Below, piece after piece: positions 6,660-7,898 of a DNA stretch of 7,898 bases. Under the pieces are notes generated by a model that was not told the DNA's origin, did no database searches, and was given only the letters and a program-made list of their open reading frames with translations. This DNA is from Alkanindiges sp. (GTDB lineage Bacteria; Pseudomonadota; Gammaproteobacteria; Pseudomonadales; Moraxellaceae). Every line of letters begins with the position of its first letter. Position 1 is the stretch's first letter. The position numbers and the translations under genes were made by a program. The stretch is from contig JASLIR010000246.1 of the NCBI GenBank assembly GCA_030152125.1, positions 1-7,898 on the forward strand, given 5' to 3'.

Positions 6660-7600
6660 CACGCACGCCCCTTTTCCAGCACAGCAAATAAATCATCGGC
6701 AATGGACGTACCAAACTGCGCATCAATTTCCCGGATACAGGTTGGGCTGGTGACATTAATTTCGGTCACATAATTACCAATCACATCCAGCCCCACAAAA
6801 ACCAGGCCTTTTTCGCGCAACACAGGGCCAATTTTGGCAGCAATCGCCTTGTCATTTTCCGTTAATGGACGTGCTTCGCCACGACCACCAGCAGCCAGAT
6901 TACCACGCGTTTCACCGTTTTGCGGGATTCGTGCCAGACAATAAGGCACTGGCTCGCCGTTAATCATCAGGATGCGCTTGTCACCATCGACAATTTCCGG
7001 GATATAACGCTGTGCCATAATCGGCCACTGGCCTAAGCCGGTCAGCATTTCCAGCGTGGCACCCACGTTAGGGCTACCCAATTGCAGACGGAAAATGCCG
7101 GAACCACCCATGCCATCCAGTGGTTTGACAATAATATCCTGATGCTGAGCCAGAAACTCACGAATCAGCGTTTGTTCGGAGGTGACCAGTGTCGGCACCT
7201 GTAACTCACTGAACTGGGTGGCAAACAGTTTTTCATTACAGTCACGCAGGGATTGCGGCTTGTTGATAATCCACACCCCTTCCCGCTCAGCCTGTTCCAG
7301 AATATAGGTTGTATAAATAAAACGCAGGTCAAACGGCGGATCTTTGCGCATTAGCACTACATCGTAACTGGCCAGCGATTCACGGCGCTTTTCGCCCAGC
7401 TGGTAATAGTCTTTGCTGTTTTCAAATACCTGCAACGGCGCAATATTGCCAAAGGCTTTGCCCTGGTCAATAAACAAATCGCCCTGTAAGGCATAACCCA
7501 GCTCATGCCCACGGCGCGCCGCTGCCCACAGCATAGCCATGGTGCTGTCTTTTTTCAGGTTAACCGTTTCAATCGGATCCATCACCACTAATACGCGCAT
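6659..7600 (-). CDS. gshB: Glutathione synthetase GshB
   Basis: GshB is a cytoplasmic ATP-grasp ligase that joins gamma-glutamylcysteine to glycine, the second step of glutathione synthesis. The 313-residue product (E. coli has 316) starts MRVLVVMDPIETVNLKKDST, the typical GshB N-terminus. It carries MRKDPPFD (84-91), NKPQSLRDCNEKLF (113-126), the ATP-grasp lysine with glycine loop VKPLDGMGGSGIF (158-170), ARIPQNGETRGNLAAGG (223-239), GLDVIG (270-275) and the metal-binding end EINVTSPT (280-287). The ATG at 7600 has an excellent AAGGAG 8 nt upstream. It follows pyrE by 12 nt and overlaps the dioxygenase start by one base, so all three appear to share a transcript. The gene is complete and intact. 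Confidence 0.97.
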   Translation of the reverse strand: MRVLVVMDPIETVNLKKDSTMAMLWAAARRGHELGYALQGDLFIDQGKAFGNIAPLQVFENSKDYYQLGEKRRESLASYDVVLMRKDPPFDLRFIYTTYILEQAEREGVWIINKPQSLRDCNEKLFATQFSELQVPTLVTSEQTLIREFLAQHQDIIVKPLDGMGGSGIFRLQLGSPNVGATLEMLTGLGQWPIMAQRYIPEIVDGDKRILMINGEPVPYCLARIPQNGETRGNLAAGGRGEARPLTENDKAIAAKIGPVLREKGLVFVGLDVIGNYVTEINVTSPTCIREIDAQFGTSIADDLFAVLEKGRA

Positions 7601-7608
7601 TAAAGTTA

Positions 7609-7614
7609 CTCCTT
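7609..7614 (-). promoter_or_regulatory. Strong ribosome-binding site of gshB
   Basis: AAGGAG lies 8 nt ahead of the gshB ATG and overlaps the pyrE stop codon (TAA at 7613-7615). It is the best Shine-Dalgarno sequence ahead of any gene in the window. It fixes the gshB start and implies that ribosomes ending pyrE lie over the gshB site. Confidence 0.7.
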
Positions 7615-7898
7615 AAATGCCATACTGGGCGCGATAGGCCTGCATTTTGGCTAAATCTTCAATGCGGTTCTGCTTTTTCAGGTAATCCATCAGGTCACTC
7701 ATGGTCATTAAGGCATGCACCGGAATATTGTATTGCTGTTCCACTTCCTGAATGGCAGACAACTCACCTGCACCACGTTCCTGGCGGTCTAATGCTACCA
7801 ACACACCAGCAATAATGGCACCCGCACTTTGTAAAAGGGTAACCACTTCCCGAATAGCCGTACCTGCAGTAATCACATCATCAATAATCCACACGCGC
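7613..7898 (-). CDS. pyrE: Orotate phosphoribosyltransferase PyrE, C-terminal 94 residues (5' part outside window)
   Basis: PyrE transfers the phosphoribosyl group of PRPP to orotate, giving orotidine 5'-phosphate in de novo pyrimidine synthesis. The visible C-terminal portion opens with [18 protein letters not shown], the PRPP-binding loop of the type I phosphoribosyltransferase fold. It continues with [12 protein letters not shown] and [27 protein letters not shown], closely paralleling the end of E. coli PyrE, and finishes AYRAQYGI. E. coli PyrE is 213 residues long, so somewhat under half is here. The frame runs through to the window edge, so the GTG at 7894 is an internal codon, not the start. 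It is the upstream-most gene of a probable pyrE-gshB-dioxygenase unit. Confidence 0.95.
   Translation of the reverse strand, partial: RVWIIDDVITAGTAIREVVTLLQSAGAIIAGVLVALDRQERGAGELSAIQEVEQQYNIPVHALMTMSDLMDYLKKQNRIEDLAKMQAYRAQYGI

Noticed and set aside
7613..7894. PyrE fragment as a complete 93-residue protein starting at the GTG at 7894
   Set aside because: The frame stays open to the window edge, and the fragment starts in the middle of the PRPP-binding motif, so this is a gene cut by the window.
1..7898. Mobile elements, CRISPR arrays, tRNA or rRNA genes, phage or defence genes
   Set aside because: No regularly spaced repeats, transposase or integrase motifs, tRNA-like folds or foreign-looking coding stretches were seen; the window is nearly filled by intact housekeeping genes.

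Overview
This window is a stretch of housekeeping chromosome, almost certainly from a gammaproteobacterium. From memory of family sequences, the proteins look most like those of the Moraxellaceae (the Acinetobacter relatives). The clues are the FtsA N-terminus (residues 1-20), the MurG segments around WLATLAGME and [10 protein letters not shown], and a DdlB/FtsQ/FtsA block sitting directly next to murG-murC. Base composition looks close to 50% G+C by eye, higher than typical Acinetobacter, so a higher-GC genus of the family is possible. This placement comes from recall and not from a search.

Every gene is on the minus strand, so transcription runs from high to low coordinates. In that order they are: the 3' end of pyrE (orotate phosphoribosyltransferase), gshB (glutathione synthetase), a PhyH-type 2-oxoglutarate/Fe(II) dioxygenase of unknown substrate, a 243-252-nt gap with a good candidate promoter, murG and murC, a 197-nt gap with RNA-structure signals, ddlB, ftsQ, and the 5' half of ftsA, which runs off the window at base 1.

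There are two functional blocks. The first (about 7898-5523) is pyrE-gshB-phyH. It is tightly packed: 12 nt separate pyrE and gshB, and a TGATG overlap joins gshB to the dioxygenase. This suggests one transcript linking pyrimidine salvage/synthesis, glutathione synthesis and an oxygenase. The second (about 5390-1) is the distal part of the division and cell wall (dcw) cluster. MurG makes lipid II, MurC adds L-Ala to UDP-MurNAc, DdlB makes D-Ala-D-Ala, and FtsQ and FtsA build the divisome. The dcw cluster is split here: mraY, murD, ftsW and other upstream members are not next to murG, and the gshB/phyH genes occupy that side.

I see no mobile elements, CRISPR arrays, RNA genes or clearly novel system. 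The most interesting parts are the non-coding or weakly annotated ones: the murC-ddlB spacer (long inverted repeat, terminator-like hairpin just ahead of ddlB, and a frame left open behind the murC stop), a 12-codon frame that overlaps the ftsA start, and the PhyH-family enzyme translationally coupled to gshB.
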